64,000 bases of DNA, from contig JAWQEG010002496.1 in the NCBI GenBank assembly GCA_033782935.1, positions 1 through 64,000 on the forward strand, given 5' to 3'. The DNA comes from Petrolisthes cinctipes. Its lineage: Eukaryota; Arthropoda; Malacostraca; Decapoda; Porcellanidae. Positions 35,801 to 46,190 of the stretch are shown here, piece by piece. The notes below the pieces were generated by a model. That model made no database searches and was not told the origin of the DNA. It was given only the letters and a program-made list of their open reading frames with translations. Every line of letters starts with the position of its first letter. Position 1 is the first letter of the stretch. The translations under genes were made by a program, and so were the position numbers.

Positions 35801-38800
35801 TGAATCCTTTTGTCTTCATATTTCTCAATTTAGGAAAAAAAAAACAGGAAGTCCACTGTAATCAAAACAGTAAACCATCATAATTATATGAGAAGTGTTC
35901 AAATTCTGGACAGCCTCTGTACTGTATTTAGACTAACCTTTGGGCACCATTCGTGGAGATGTTGGGTTGAGGAAATTCTCCAGTCTCTTCTTATCCATTA
36001 GAGCATTGATGATGCTCTTTTTCTGGTACTGGCTCTGGTTATACATCTGTAAGTAGTGATAACAGTGGTAAATATTTCTGCATCTGCATCACACAGTTAT
36101 TATAATACATAATTATGTGGTACAGCAGATGTCAATTAGCATAACCTCTATATTCCAATCAATGGCTGAGTAAATTGAAAATTCACCCAAAACTTGCGAA
36201 GAGTGAGTGTACACTACCTGTTCCTCACGTCCTTCTGTGACGAGGATAACAATGCGTCCCTCTCTCTGTCTTCCAGTCCGTCCCATACGCTGGGCTAGAC
36301 GCACTGGGGACTTGGGGGCATCGTAACATACTATCAGGTCCACCTCACCAATGTCCAGACCTGAGGGCAATTAAAACATACAGTCACTCACTATCAGGTC
36401 CACCTCACCAATGTCCAAACCTGCGGGCAAATAAAACATACAGTCATTCAAAGAAGAAATCTTGTCTTTTTATCAAGGTTTCATTCAAACAGCAGTATTC
36501 CCACCAAGAATGGGAAGTAAAGCGTGTTTGTCACATTTTCTTTGTTACATTTTGCCTTCATTGTATGAGGGGGAGGGGATGACATGGATAAGTTGTTATT
36601 TTAGTTAATTTTAAGAGCTGGAGCCCCAATTGTTATGAAATAAAGGGATTTTAAAGTACTCAGATACTTGAATTTCTTTATTACCAACATCCCTTCTCCT
36701 CCCAAAACAACTTCACATTCTGTCCCATTTGGCAGCACCCTCTATTGATGTCACAAAGGCAATCACTTTCTCTGTAATTTTATACCAGTTCACAAGTTAT
36801 CATGTCAAAAGGATGAGGGTGGTAATATTAAACCACTTCTTTGAGAAAAAGTCTCTTTGTCACTCAATTTGTATCCCACGGCGAAGACGCCACCACTCCA
36901 GGACCACAGTTTAGTATTTTGCAATATGGATTGAAGCCTTTTCCTAGAAGAAGTTTAATAATATAACTCTGAGTGTTGAGAATAGAATGAAGGCTATGTC
37001 CTGAGACAGAACATTATGGAGTATACTGTAAATATGAAAAGTAATGTGGACAACTGACCTTCCTCACCAACACATGTGGACACCAGAGTGTTGTAACAAC
37101 CATCTCTGAAGCTGTTCATTACCTGTAAGTAAAAACAACAAATAAAATATATTACATAGCTTTGCAAAAAATATATATAAATAAACTTAAACCAGGAGTT
37201 ACACAGTGACAGTCTAAAAGTGTTAAAAATAGCTTAAATTTCATTATTCCACATGACAAATAAATAAAGTAAGGAGCCACAGTCAGGACTAACTAAGTAC
37301 AGTTCTTGTGTATGCTATGAAGACTTAGTATGTGATAAATATTTTGAAAAAAAAAAAAAAAAACAATATATATATATATATACAGTATACTGTATATATA
37401 TACACAGTATATATATAAAATAAATAAAATAGACTCCGAGGGTCGTATTTTTAAACTTGTAGGAAAAGCCTTTTTGTCATTCAATTTGACTTGCAAAATA
37501 ATATGAATTAAGAGATAAAAAGTCTTTTCCTCAAAGAAGTTTAATAATATAACCCTGAGGTGTGCAAAAAATGAGAACACACCTGCAACTGTTCTTTCTG
37601 TGAAAAGCCACGACCACTCCTGGCACCCTTGGACTGACCCACAAAACTCATGGCTTTGACCAGAGGATGGTGGTGTGTAAGCATGCCTGTGATTTCCTCC
37701 ACACTGTCACGGTACTGATGAAAAAAAAAAAAAAAGACAACAAAAGTCATAAATGACGTCAAGAAATGATGATGACTGACATGATGGCTATATTTACAAT
37801 ATACTGGACTGTATTGGGACATCAAACTGATCATTGTGAGTTTTCTGACATTAACACATTACTGCCGGTTGGCCAAGTTATGCCCAAATGTATAGCTGCC
37901 AGCACTTATATTTGGTAAAGTCACTGTTGTCAGTCCTCTTTTCCTGTACCAGTTATAAGTGCTGCCAATTGTATCTCTGTATGTCAGCCAAAATGAAAAC
38001 CTATCTTCCCCCCCAAAAAAATTTCCTTGTGGTAAAAAAAAAAAAAGTGTGGTCCAATATGACATAAGTGTATTACCCCCATAACAGACACAGTATAACC
38101 AACCTGTGAAAATATAATGACTCTAGTAGTGTCACCTCTATCAGCAAACTCCTGGTGGTGTTTGGTAACAACATCCAGCAACTTCTCCATTTTGGGGTGA
38201 CTGATGATATAAGAATATGAGTTCTCTTGTCTTCTTGAGTTCCCAGAGTTGTCCTAGAAGAATACAATTAGATCTGACAAATAGTTTATATTTTGCACTT
38301 TCCAATACAGAATAATGAAACTCAATAAGCTGAATTTTGGATTTAACTTTCCCTCTAAGCCTACATAACAATCCCTGTGGTTTGCAAAATATGTCAATGA
38401 TTGTTGTTGTTGAAGTTCCTCAAGCTGTCTGGCCGAGCAGCCCCGTGTCAATGATTGTTAAATAAGGCAGTTATGTGTCCTTCTCATCTCTGTGATTTTC
38501 TTGTATCTCTCCAACACTGTCTTTGTTTTAGCCATTTTATGTACTGGTGTTAAGTATATTCACCTACAATATAACGATAATAATGGTAATCAGTGGTCCA
38601 ACTATGAGGTGTGTGGACTCTGTTTACATTGTAAAATTATGCCTGTTTCTGTTGCAGTTGGGATGGACTTCCAAGCTCTCAAGACTGATTTTTCCATTAA
38701 AAATACTTGCTAGTTTCTCACTAATGACAGTGCCATATGAGCCAGTATTTACTTGCTGCTCGTTCACCAGCCTACAGTAGTCATTAGAAAAGTGCAAGCA

Positions 38801-41800
38801 TTCACTAAAGCCACAAAATTAATTCAAATAAAAATATATTAGAGTGTACAGTAGTATTAGTTACCTGTGGCCCAGGGGGGTTGCTGGTATCTTTGGAGAC
38901 AGAGGAATCAAACTTCTGAGCCAGCTCATTCATTATGGATTGGAAGACCTGGTTGTGGTTGAGTTCAGAACGAGCAAATCTGTGACCCTTGTCATTGTCC
39001 AGGGTACCTGAGAAATAAGAAAGCAGGTAGAGTCATTTATTGACTTGAAAGGAAACATTCATGGCAGCACCACAGCTATAAAAGTAAGGTGGAGGGATAA
39101 GGAGGGACAGTTGATGAATTGAACTTTAAGACTGAATAGGTCAGTTACTTTTTACCACTACTGTATTGTTAATTTTGGGTCAATCTATTGTTGTGGCCAA
39201 TTAAATAACTTTAAAAAAATAAGTTATATAATTATTCTATTACACATTTCTGATATGGCATTTTGCATCCAAGCCATTTCCAACAAAACACCTTTATCCT
39301 TCAACCATTGTATATACCCACACCTCACCCTTGAGATACACTTTCCCTCTCTTTTCCTCCACTTTACTCACAAACACCTATTTAGTCAACCTTTCACTCT
39401 TGATTTGTTCCATGTGACCAATCTCTCATCAAAGTTAAATTGGACACTAAACATCACTTTTCAAGAACATACTGTACTATACTGATCCCATTGTACAGTC
39501 AGAGAATAACAGAAGACCCACCTTTCATGAACATATAGAATGCCTTAGTGCCGTGTTGCAGTAGTAGTTCATAGGAGTGGTAAAGGGTCATGCACAGAGC
39601 AAATATGCCCTCCACCATTCCATATTTGTGTGGTGGAAGGCTCTCTGGGGGTGACTGTCGGAATGAATCACGTGCCTTCAGTACCTGAGACACATCACAT
39701 CATTAGCAATGGAGGGATCTAAGTTCATCTATTGTGTTCTCAGTTGTTCTATTTAACTATGACTCCCACACAATAAGAAAATTATAGTGCTACATCCAAT
39801 ACAAAACCTGAGCTAAGCAGTGGGGAAGGAAGGAACTGCCCACATAATATTTTAAATTACTATAACTCTAGGATCTAAAACATTACATATTAGGCCTATT
39901 TCAATAAAGAAAAAAAAAATCAGTTTTTTTATGGAAAAAGGATCAACAATTTTTATATTGTTTTTGAGTGATATCTCATAAGATGTAAAGACTTAATATA
40001 TTGTGCATTATAAAGACATAAGGGATTGAAGGTTCTACATCTATGAATGAAACAAATTTATACAGTATATTCTTGAAGGAATTTAAACAAACATAAAATT
40101 ACCTGAAACTTAGTGAGGGTAGTCTCATCTCTGGTGTATAACACCTTCATGTCTATCAGTTTAAACACGTACACTCGCAGCACCTAAAACACAAAAGAAA
40201 GAAGGAAATGTGGAGGCTTAACAATGATGTATAAACGAGTACCAGGAATGTAGGAAACTGATATGGAAGACAATAGAGTACAATACAGTACTGTACTGTG
40301 TATAGTAACAATAACAACACTACAAGGACACCATTATATTCCCAACAGAACTCCTGATCACTGGAAAAATTACCAGATGTTGTTCTGTACTAAAAGCATT
40401 CATAGATCCACACTGGGTATTTATAATATATTATACTTCACTGATTTTATCTTTAGTGATTTAAATTTCTCAATTGCACTCAAAATATACAGTAAGATGA
40501 TAGACTGTGCCAGTTCAGATGCCTGAATTCCAGTAATACCCCATTAGTGTTTTTGAGATCAATCTCCTTCCACACTAAAGATACTTACATTATTATATCG
40601 AGTTTGTAAACTTTTCAGTTCATTACCAAGAGACACCACCACCTTTTCCACTTTTCGCTGGTGTGTGTATGGTTGGATGTCTGTGCTGTCCTCATTACGA
40701 ATTTCAATTTCAGATATGAATAAGTTTGTCAGCACCTGAAATGTAAAGCAATGTGAGGAATTGTCTTTCTTGGTGGAATTAACTTGGAAAATCAGCCTTC
40801 ATCATCATCAATACCCCATTTCCCTTTTTTCAAGAGGTGGGGAGGCTCTTGCACCAGTGCAGGACCCCGACAGGCAAGGAGTCCAGTTCTGAGGCTATTT
40901 GAGCCTTTTTTTTAGAGAGTGGGGTCCCCAAGCCTCACTTCCCCCTAGTATTGTAGGGGATACGAGTCTTGTGTGGGCGATGGGGACATCACTTCCTTAC
41001 GCTTTCAATCCATCTAAACTTATTCATAACTTAGGAAAGTCAAAACTGGGCATCCTTTATTAACTACTGTTCATTTTGAACACTACAAACATATTCAACA
41101 CAATCTCAGATGGAGGAAGGAAGTAAAGATTTACAAGAGAAAAAAGGAATAATTAATTTAATAAATGAATATATGACTGTACAGTGGATCAAAGCACTCT
41201 AATGTACCAAATTTGTAATACTGTACCACCTTAAACTAATGGAAACAAAGAAATAATACTTGGCAGTAACGTGATATAGCCGAGTCTGAATCTATACCAT
41301 CACTAAACCAAGACCGTTCCATAAAACTGACCTGCTTGACAGCCATGACATCAGAGCCTGGGGTGGCCGAGAGAGCAACAACACGGAAGTCATGTCGGTG
41401 TTGACGGAGACACTGGATTGCCTGTATACATGAAGACATACATTGTTACTCATACTGTAGACAGTATGATAATAAATTAATAGTTACTTATATCCACCAC
41501 TTCATTTTAAACTCAGTCCCACATTGAAGACCACCAAATGTTTTCCCTGGCTTCTGTTATTCATTACCATACAGACCAATTGATTTACAGAGCTCGTGTC
41601 AAATGGACAGTGCTATGTTTAATCATCTTATATTGAGTACAGTATATGGAAAAGTCTACACTCTCCCTTCCATTACCAGAGAACTGGAACCTCTATAGTC
41701 AATTTTCCTTGCTAACAACAATGTAATGCCACTGTTATCCTAACTTAGGCTATGTAATTGTGTAATAAACTGTACATTAAAATCTGCCTCCTGCAAAGGA

Positions 41801-44800
41801 AAGCATGGAACTTTTCTTCCACCTAGCAGAAAGCACAGTTATGATATCAAAAAGAGTATAATATGGTATTTGAGCACTAGCTCACTTTTCTAGCATGGAA
41901 TGATTGCCACCCCATTCCACAAATCAAATGAATAAGACAGAAAGTATAATTATCTATACAGTATTAAGATCTGAGAGTAATGAACATGTATTCTAGTTGG
42001 GACATAAATTGTTATCCTGTATCTGAATGACAGAGGTAAATTAATAGGGTACTGTATGCATAAGTGAAGCCATGTAGCCTATGTAAAAGTCATGTTGATC
42101 TCCTTATACTATAGTTTTGATGCCTCATTCCCTCCAGGAATTTCTCTCTAGGTGACCATGAACCATAAATGAGGGCTTCCTCAGGGAAAATATAACCACA
42201 TAATTATACCCTCCACATCCCCTATGGTGTGGTCTAGAAGTGGCCTCCTACTTACACTAGTACCAAATTTAATGTCCATAAGAGAGTTTAGAGGAAATTA
42301 GAATACATACGTACCAGTAGAAATATAACTAAAATGCTCACCTGACAGTATGCATAATTGCCCAAGGCATGGTGAGCCTCATCTATAACCAAACACTTAA
42401 TGAGGACAGCAGGACAACTACCTCTGGCAAGGTCCCTCACCAAAACTTCTGGGGTTAAAAAGAACACCCGACGTTCACACCATTCACTTGCTCGTTTCTC
42501 TGCATTTATCAAACCTGTAAGAGAAGAAAACTTATTTATCAGGTAGGTAGTGGGTGATATTGTCTCTAAAATGTAAGTAAGTATTGTAAGTTGTTCCCAG
42601 GTTGTAAATTTGATGTTCATCATAATATTCCATATCATTACAGTACAGTATCATAATTCAGTCCACTGGAGATTCACTGCAATGTAAACCAAATTCAATT
42701 TGTTTGGATGCTTTTTGGCCGGAGTCTGAGTCGGAGTGGGTAAAACTATATCCGACTCCGACTACTTTATGTGATAAATTCTTGTGTAAGGTACTTGAGG
42801 TGAAAACTAGGCTAGTGTCGGGAAATTTCCATTAATTTGTGGAAAGCTGTGGAAGCTGTTGTGCAAAGTTTTTGTGGAAATATTGATTCTAGTCATGTAA
42901 TGTGGACTTATTATTATTATTATTATTATTATTTTACTTCATGATGTTTCTAATGAATAACCCTGTAGATCACTGATTTATCATATAAATATCAAACGGT
43001 GTCAGTGAAAGATACGTGATGCTTGGTGAGTCTGATTCCGAAGTTTCTACTTTTTAGTTTTTAATCACAACACTGTGTGGCAGTGTTATATTTCCTGTTT
43101 CATTTGCATCCTCTACCTTATTATTATTATGAACACCACATCATGTAATATACAATAATATATGAACTAATTTATGTTCATTTGAACTAATGGTTGGCCC
43201 AGTACTGTACTGGTGGTGTCAGAGTCAGAATTTAAAAAATCCAACTCCGCATCCCTGATAATTGGTCACATCAATCAATTGGAAACAGATGCCTGACTTG
43301 TGAACAACAAGACTGAAATACTTAATTAATCAAAATTTACCATACCAGGTGTGATTGTATCTAAATAAAATTCGTCTGGCATTACCAAAGTAAAATTCTA
43401 TAACTTATCATATCAGCAATTCTATTTACGCTGAAAAGGCTCATGTAGGCTACCACCAAATGATAATATAATAATGAAAATAACAACTATCTCACCTGTC
43501 ATCTCAGATGTATGTTCCTGAGGGATTCCCATAATATTGAAGCAGGCAGTAATCTGTTGAGTCACAAGGGGTTTGGTGGGTGCTGTGAATACCACTTTAC
43601 CACTTGGGTACCATCGGTAAAAGTTATACATCACTACCGCTGCTATGAATGTCTTACCCAAACCTGTACACAAATAAATAACATACCGTACATTATCAGT
43701 TATCCTTCCATGTTAACTCTCACCCATAATTGATATCTTACTAAACAAACACATATAGGGCCTATACATCTTCTGTGTTCATTCTCATTACCTTTCTTAT
43801 CTTCAATTAATAAAATATTCTATAATTCTACATTAACTATTTAATTATTCTCCTATAATAAAAGTTCACATACATAAACTCTCCTGCAAACTTACAGGTA
43901 CTGATAAGAGAACCTACGGTAAATAAGCATATGAATTACTAGTTGCTATCTACTGTAGCCTATAGGCTACAGTATGGTACATCCTTATACATATCTGGTA
44001 CAGTAATGTGGATATCAATACAGTATATATTCTTGATTTGAATAAAGAAATACAGTAAGTGCAATATATATGACTGATGCTGCTGCTTCTAGAGGCTTTG
44101 GGAGTTTATATAGTATCTCATAATAATTATAACATTTACTGTACCTGTTGGTAGAGATACAAGGGTATTCCTAAACAAGGTTTTCTCCACAATGGAATAT
44201 TGGTATTCTCGTACTGGATAGTTAATAGGGTAAACCCATGTTTTTCCAGCTTCTGTGTCAAACCCTGGCAGTGTCTCCAGTGGGGTGGATTCTGGTACAG
44301 ATGGATATGGTGGGTAGAAATTCCCACCAATTGATGACCCTTCCTTTCTGCTGCAAATAAATATACTGCTTGCCTTGCTTCCTGAGATATTCTCCGATCT
44401 GTAAGCAATATTCTTATTTAATTCATGCACTATAAAGCTTAGTTAAAGCTTACCAAAACAGTAAGTATAATTATAACTACCGTACTGTGATACTATGCAC
44501 ATTTATTAAAGCTTTTTCTGAACCTATTTTTAATGGATATTTAAATGAATAAAGGCTGTCCTATCTAGGTTCTCAGTTTGTTATATTTAAATATATAACA
44601 AATTACTTGACATGTTTGACCCCCTCCTTAAGTTTGCCTCCATTAGATCTGGGTACGTAGTCTGCCCTGCCTGGTCCACATCAGGTTAGGTTAGGTTATG
44701 TTAGGTCAAGTCAGGCTGACTCTAGAACACACATATATGTATATTAACTATTCATTATGCCATTTATTTGTTTTACCCCTCAATCCAGCCTCTTGGTAGG

Positions 44801-45076
44801 GATCAAACAAGGTCAAATTACACTGTCACTCTTAAATAAATAAATAAATAAATAAATGAAAAAAAAAATACTAATAATTATGGATTGCTTATCATAACTT
44901 AGAAGTGGAAAAAAGAAGAAGCAAATATTAATGTTAATACTGTACTGTCACTATAATAAAAACAACACCCACCTTGCATCACTTTCTTCACATGCCTGGG
45001 CCAAAACATCATCATCACTAACATCAAGTCCAAAATCTAATGTGAAATCTGCAGTCTTGTGTTCTTTATTATCCAT
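22022..45076 (-). CDS. FANCM: FANCM DNA translocase, complete, 27 coding exons, 2718 aa
   Basis: ATP-driven DNA translocase of the Fanconi anaemia pathway that remodels stalled forks in the nucleus. Exons in coding order: 44973-45076, 44145-44350, 43496-43663, 42342-42514, 41332-41421, 40589-40735, 40103-40183, 39522-39684, 38865-39007, 38104-38253, 37583-37714, 37059-37122, 36218-36360, 35938-36046, 35297-35439, 34730-34856, 33785-34024, 28913-33033, 27686-27834, 27053-27176, 26593-26688, 25552-26142, 25120-25297, 24428-24643, 23410-23507, 23165-23259, 22022-22127. All phases agree. Landmarks: VREYQY, Walker A PTGLGKT (about 102-108), DEAH (204-207), SATPGSD (about 235), [19 protein letters not shown] (564-571). 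The 4.1-kb exon 18 encodes an acidic, Lys/Ser/Asn-rich, probably disordered middle with FDL-acidic patches. The C-terminus keeps an ERCC4-like fold ([20 protein letters not shown]) without the XPF ERK catalytic motif, then helix-hairpin-helix-like exons, as in vertebrate FANCM. Confidence 0.96.
23604..23679. mobile_element. Half of a TTAA-type miniature element, cut by a LINE
   Basis: Begins TTAAGGGGATAGTA and runs through CTTGATTCCTCCAAAATAT, then stops where the RTE-like LINE fragment starts. The other half was not found on the far side. It lies in FANCM intron 24. Confidence 0.65.
23680..24325 (-). mobile_element. RTE-like LINE fragment, C-terminal reverse transcriptase region
   Basis: Minus-strand frames encode decayed ORF2 C-terminal features: [22 protein letters not shown], then [20 protein letters not shown] and [19 protein letters not shown]. 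These are typical of non-LTR retrotransposons of crustaceans and other animals. Frameshifts and stops make it a dead 5'-truncated copy, in FANCM intron 24. Confidence 0.8.
26318..26540. mobile_element. TTAA-type miniature element fragments (family A)
   Basis: ATTCCTCCAAAGTATG and TTTTGAGGAATCAATTGC arms at 26329-26440, then a duplicated right end (TTGCTCCAGATTTACCACCA) at about 26497-26536 ending CCCCCTTAA. It lies in FANCM intron 21. Confidence 0.65.
26700..26830. mobile_element. Fold-back element, family G copy 1
   Basis: A roughly 125-bp imperfect palindrome around GCAAAATAATAGGAACTGAG, with ends GGGTGTTATTATTAA and its inverse. Similar copies lie at 33076-33203, 35146-35276, 36812-36976 and 37436-37560, all in FANCM introns. 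Confidence 0.7.
26834..26889. repeat. (ATTATC)n and (ATC)n microsatellite
   Basis: Six-base units passing into three-base ATC units, joined to the LINE fragment that follows in FANCM intron 20. Confidence 0.85.
26890..27031 (+). mobile_element. RTE-like LINE 3' fragment near the FANCM exon 20 donor
   Basis: The plus strand encodes WKSM-like residues then [36 protein letters not shown], the same C-terminal segment as the 23680-24325 LINE. It lies in FANCM intron 20, antisense to the gene, and ends 22 bp from the exon 20 splice donor. Confidence 0.75.
27283..27545 (-). mobile_element. Dispersed retroposon segment with ATC-type tail
   Basis: Shares ordered blocks with 55496-55705: a CATCATCA run, ATTTCCCTT, GGGTCAC, ACACATTCA or CACATTCATC, CCCATAAA, CAGTTAAAA or AAGTTAAAA, and CCAGCCCTAA. 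A partial relative starts at about 40801. The ATC run at the low-coordinate end suggests a minus-strand 3' tail. In FANCM intron 19. Confidence 0.55.
28148..28880 (-). mobile_element. Jockey-like LINE, 5'-truncated, in FANCM intron 18
   Basis: The minus strand encodes a reverse-transcriptase C-terminus ([40 protein letters not shown]) followed by a 3' UTR with CCGCTCGGCCAGACAG and a CAA-type tail. CTAAAGGGTT occurs at 28138-28147 and 28870-28879 and is a candidate 10-bp target duplication. The frame is open from the end of FANCM exon 18 through the intron start into this element. Confidence 0.82.
33076..33203. mobile_element. Fold-back element, family G copy 2
   Basis: Ends GGGTGGTATTGTTAAAC and GTTTAATAATACAG; the centre has TATTTTGCAATAC. 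It begins 43 bp upstream of the start of FANCM exon 18, in intron 17. Confidence 0.7.
33329..33539. mobile_element. Mariner-like miniature element, family E
   Basis: A 211-bp near-palindrome bounded by TA: TACAGTCGCGCACCACAATC on the left; the inverse of the right end starts TACAGTCGCTCACCACAATC. The arms stay paired for over 40 bp. No ORF. In FANCM intron 17. Confidence 0.85.
34034..34194. mobile_element. TTAA-type miniature element (family A) beside the FANCM exon 17 acceptor
   Basis: 161 bp with TTAA at both ends, the same length as the 48880-49040 copy. Its left end is 9 bp from the first base of exon 17, so the acceptor region includes transposon sequence. Confidence 0.82.
34283..34405. 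mobile_element. Fold-back element, family C copy in FANCM intron 16
   Basis: GTTGACGATGGTGTGGTTAC on the left and GTACCACGCCATCATCAACA on the right form a hairpin around GTGCGTCTATGG. Confidence 0.7.
34972..35085. mobile_element. Fold-back element, family C copy in FANCM intron 15
   Basis: CATTCATGGCATTGACGAT on the left, ATCGTCAACACCATGAATG on the right, about 114 bp in total. Confidence 0.72.
35146..35276. mobile_element. Fold-back element, family G copy 3
   Basis: GAGGGTGGTATTATTAAAC at one end and TTTAATAATAGCAG at the other, with the shared centre TACAAAATAATAGGAACTGA. In FANCM intron 15, about 20 bp from exon 15. Confidence 0.7.
35510..35660. mobile_element. TTAA-type miniature element (family A) in FANCM intron 14
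   Basis: Starts AAAGGGGTAATACAC and ends ACTGTAATACCCCCTTAA, with the standard GATTCCTCCAAAGTATGCCA and TTTGGAGGAATTAG arms. Confidence 0.8.
36330..36449 (-). repeat. 60-bp tandem duplication across the FANCM exon 13 acceptor
   Basis: Two copies with a period of exactly 60 bp (36330-36389 and 36390-36449), differing at only a few bases. Each has the end of intron 12 (GCCCTCAG or GCCCGCAG), an acceptor, and the first 31 bp of exon 13. The upstream copy ends in GATAGTGAGTGAC, which includes a possible donor. Confidence 0.9.
36812..36976. mobile_element. Fold-back element, family G copy 4, with an internal insertion
   Basis: The copy is split at 36872-36917 by about 45 bp reading CCCACGGCGAAGACGCCACC onward, absent from the other copies. 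Outer ends are GGGTGGTAATATTAAACC and GTTTAATAATATAACTC. In FANCM intron 12. Confidence 0.62.
37436..37560. mobile_element. Fold-back element, family G copy 5
   Basis: GAGGGTCGTATTTTTAAAC to GTTTAATAATATAACCCTGA, lying 22 bp from the donor of FANCM exon 11. An AT/AC microsatellite lies beside it at 37363-37420. Confidence 0.7.
38392..38459 (-). mobile_element. Extremely short LINE 3' end with perfect target duplication
   Basis: About 40 bp of the Jockey-like 3' end (GTTGTT run, then AAGCTGTCTGGCCGAGCAGC) lies between two perfect copies of TGTCAATGATTGTT at 38392-38405 and 38446-38459. This is a severely 5'-truncated insertion in FANCM intron 9. Confidence 0.88.
40801..40990. repeat. Dispersed repeat segment in FANCM intron 5
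   Basis: Starts CATCATCATCAATACCCCAT, like the 27283 and 55496 repeats, then runs into a different G/C-richer body (GGACCCCGACAGGCAAGGAG). Confidence 0.45.
42705..43255. mobile_element. Possible hAT-type element remnant in FANCM intron 3
   Basis: GAGTCTGAGTCGGAGTGGG and TATCCGACTCCGACTAC at the left, and AAAAATCCAACTCCGCATCC at the right, resemble the GAGTCGGAGTCGG ends of some hAT elements. No transposase ORF; limits uncertain. Confidence 0.4.
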
Positions 45077-45300
45077 TACTTAATTAATTATGATACCACG
45101 AAGCCTAAGAACAAATAAAATCTCCAGTTTTCTGTTCTTTATTATCTTGTTCTTCTTCTTGTGTTCTTTATTTTCATCTTTTTCTTTTATGTTCTTTATT
45201 ATTATTATTATTATTATTATTACCTTCTTCTTCTTCTTATGTCTTTATTATCCATTAAGTATTTAAGATACCACGAAAGAACAAATAAAATCCTGTCTTG
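45045..45300 (-). repeat. Duplicated FANCM start-codon region
   Basis: TTCTTTATTATCCATTA plus GATACCACGAA and GAACAAATAAAATC occur in order at about 45061-45122 and again at about 45241-45291. The upstream copy holds ATGGATAATAAAGAC on the minus strand, a second ATG start context that opens a frame of about 11 codons. CTT- and TTA-rich simple sequence fills the gap and continues to 45450. Confidence 0.75.
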
Positions 45301-45956
45301 TGTTCTTTATTATTATTATTATTATCTTGTTATGTCTTTATTATTATTATCTTCTTGTTATGTCTCTATAATTATCTTCCTCAGTCTTGTGTTCTATATA
45401 ATTATCTCGTTCTCCTTCTTATGTTCTTTATTATTATTATTTTCTTCACTTATTACTCCACTTCGAAGGTGCCACTGAGGACTGGCGTTGTTGTTGTTAA
45501 TGTTGTTGTTGTCGTCTGATTGTTGTCTGGTTGTTGTTGTTGTTGTCTGGTTGTTGTTGTTGTTGTTGTCAGGATGTTAGTACAAGCAGCATCTCAGATT
45601 GGCCAGCCAACGGGCCAAGCCGCGGTATATTCTATATATTATAATTTATAATATAGTGTACACAGACATAATAGACGATGAGACTGATGAACTCGTAGAC
45701 TCGTAGGCTTGACTCTGAAAACATTTGATATGTTTAATTATTAAATTAAAGAGCGTTATTGTTGTTCTAATAAAAAAATAACATAATTTATCACATGCAT
45801 TATATTTAACGGGGGTGTTTCACTCGTGTCAGGAAAAGCCATATATTGCGCAATTAAATGATTAATTATGTACAGTAAACAAACTGCAAAAACTATAGCA
45901 CAACAGAATAGCTGTGGTGAAATATATTTTTGTTGTAACACTTTATTTCTCTAGTA

Positions 45957-46190
45957 CAGTGTTACTACTGTCTCAAACGGCTCTCTGGCCTTGAGATCCG
46001 GCTCTTATCATTCATTAAAAGAGCCGGTTCTTCGAGCCGGTTCGTTCGCGAACGACAAAACTCTGCTGCTGCAGTGGTTGGAGGGCGTTTCCTTCTCTGC
46101 CTACGTCAGCTCTAATCAGCTCATTCTCACAACCAGTACGCCTCAATCCATTTCATACTTCCCGCCACCAGGTTCATATTTTGTTCAGCA
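45957..46190. mobile_element. Possible hAT-type miniature element
   Basis: Starts CAGTGTTACTACTG, then carries AAAGAGCCGGTTCTTCGAGC and GTTCGTTCGCGAACGAC, a combination I associate with hAT ends. The right end was not found. Confidence 0.45.
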
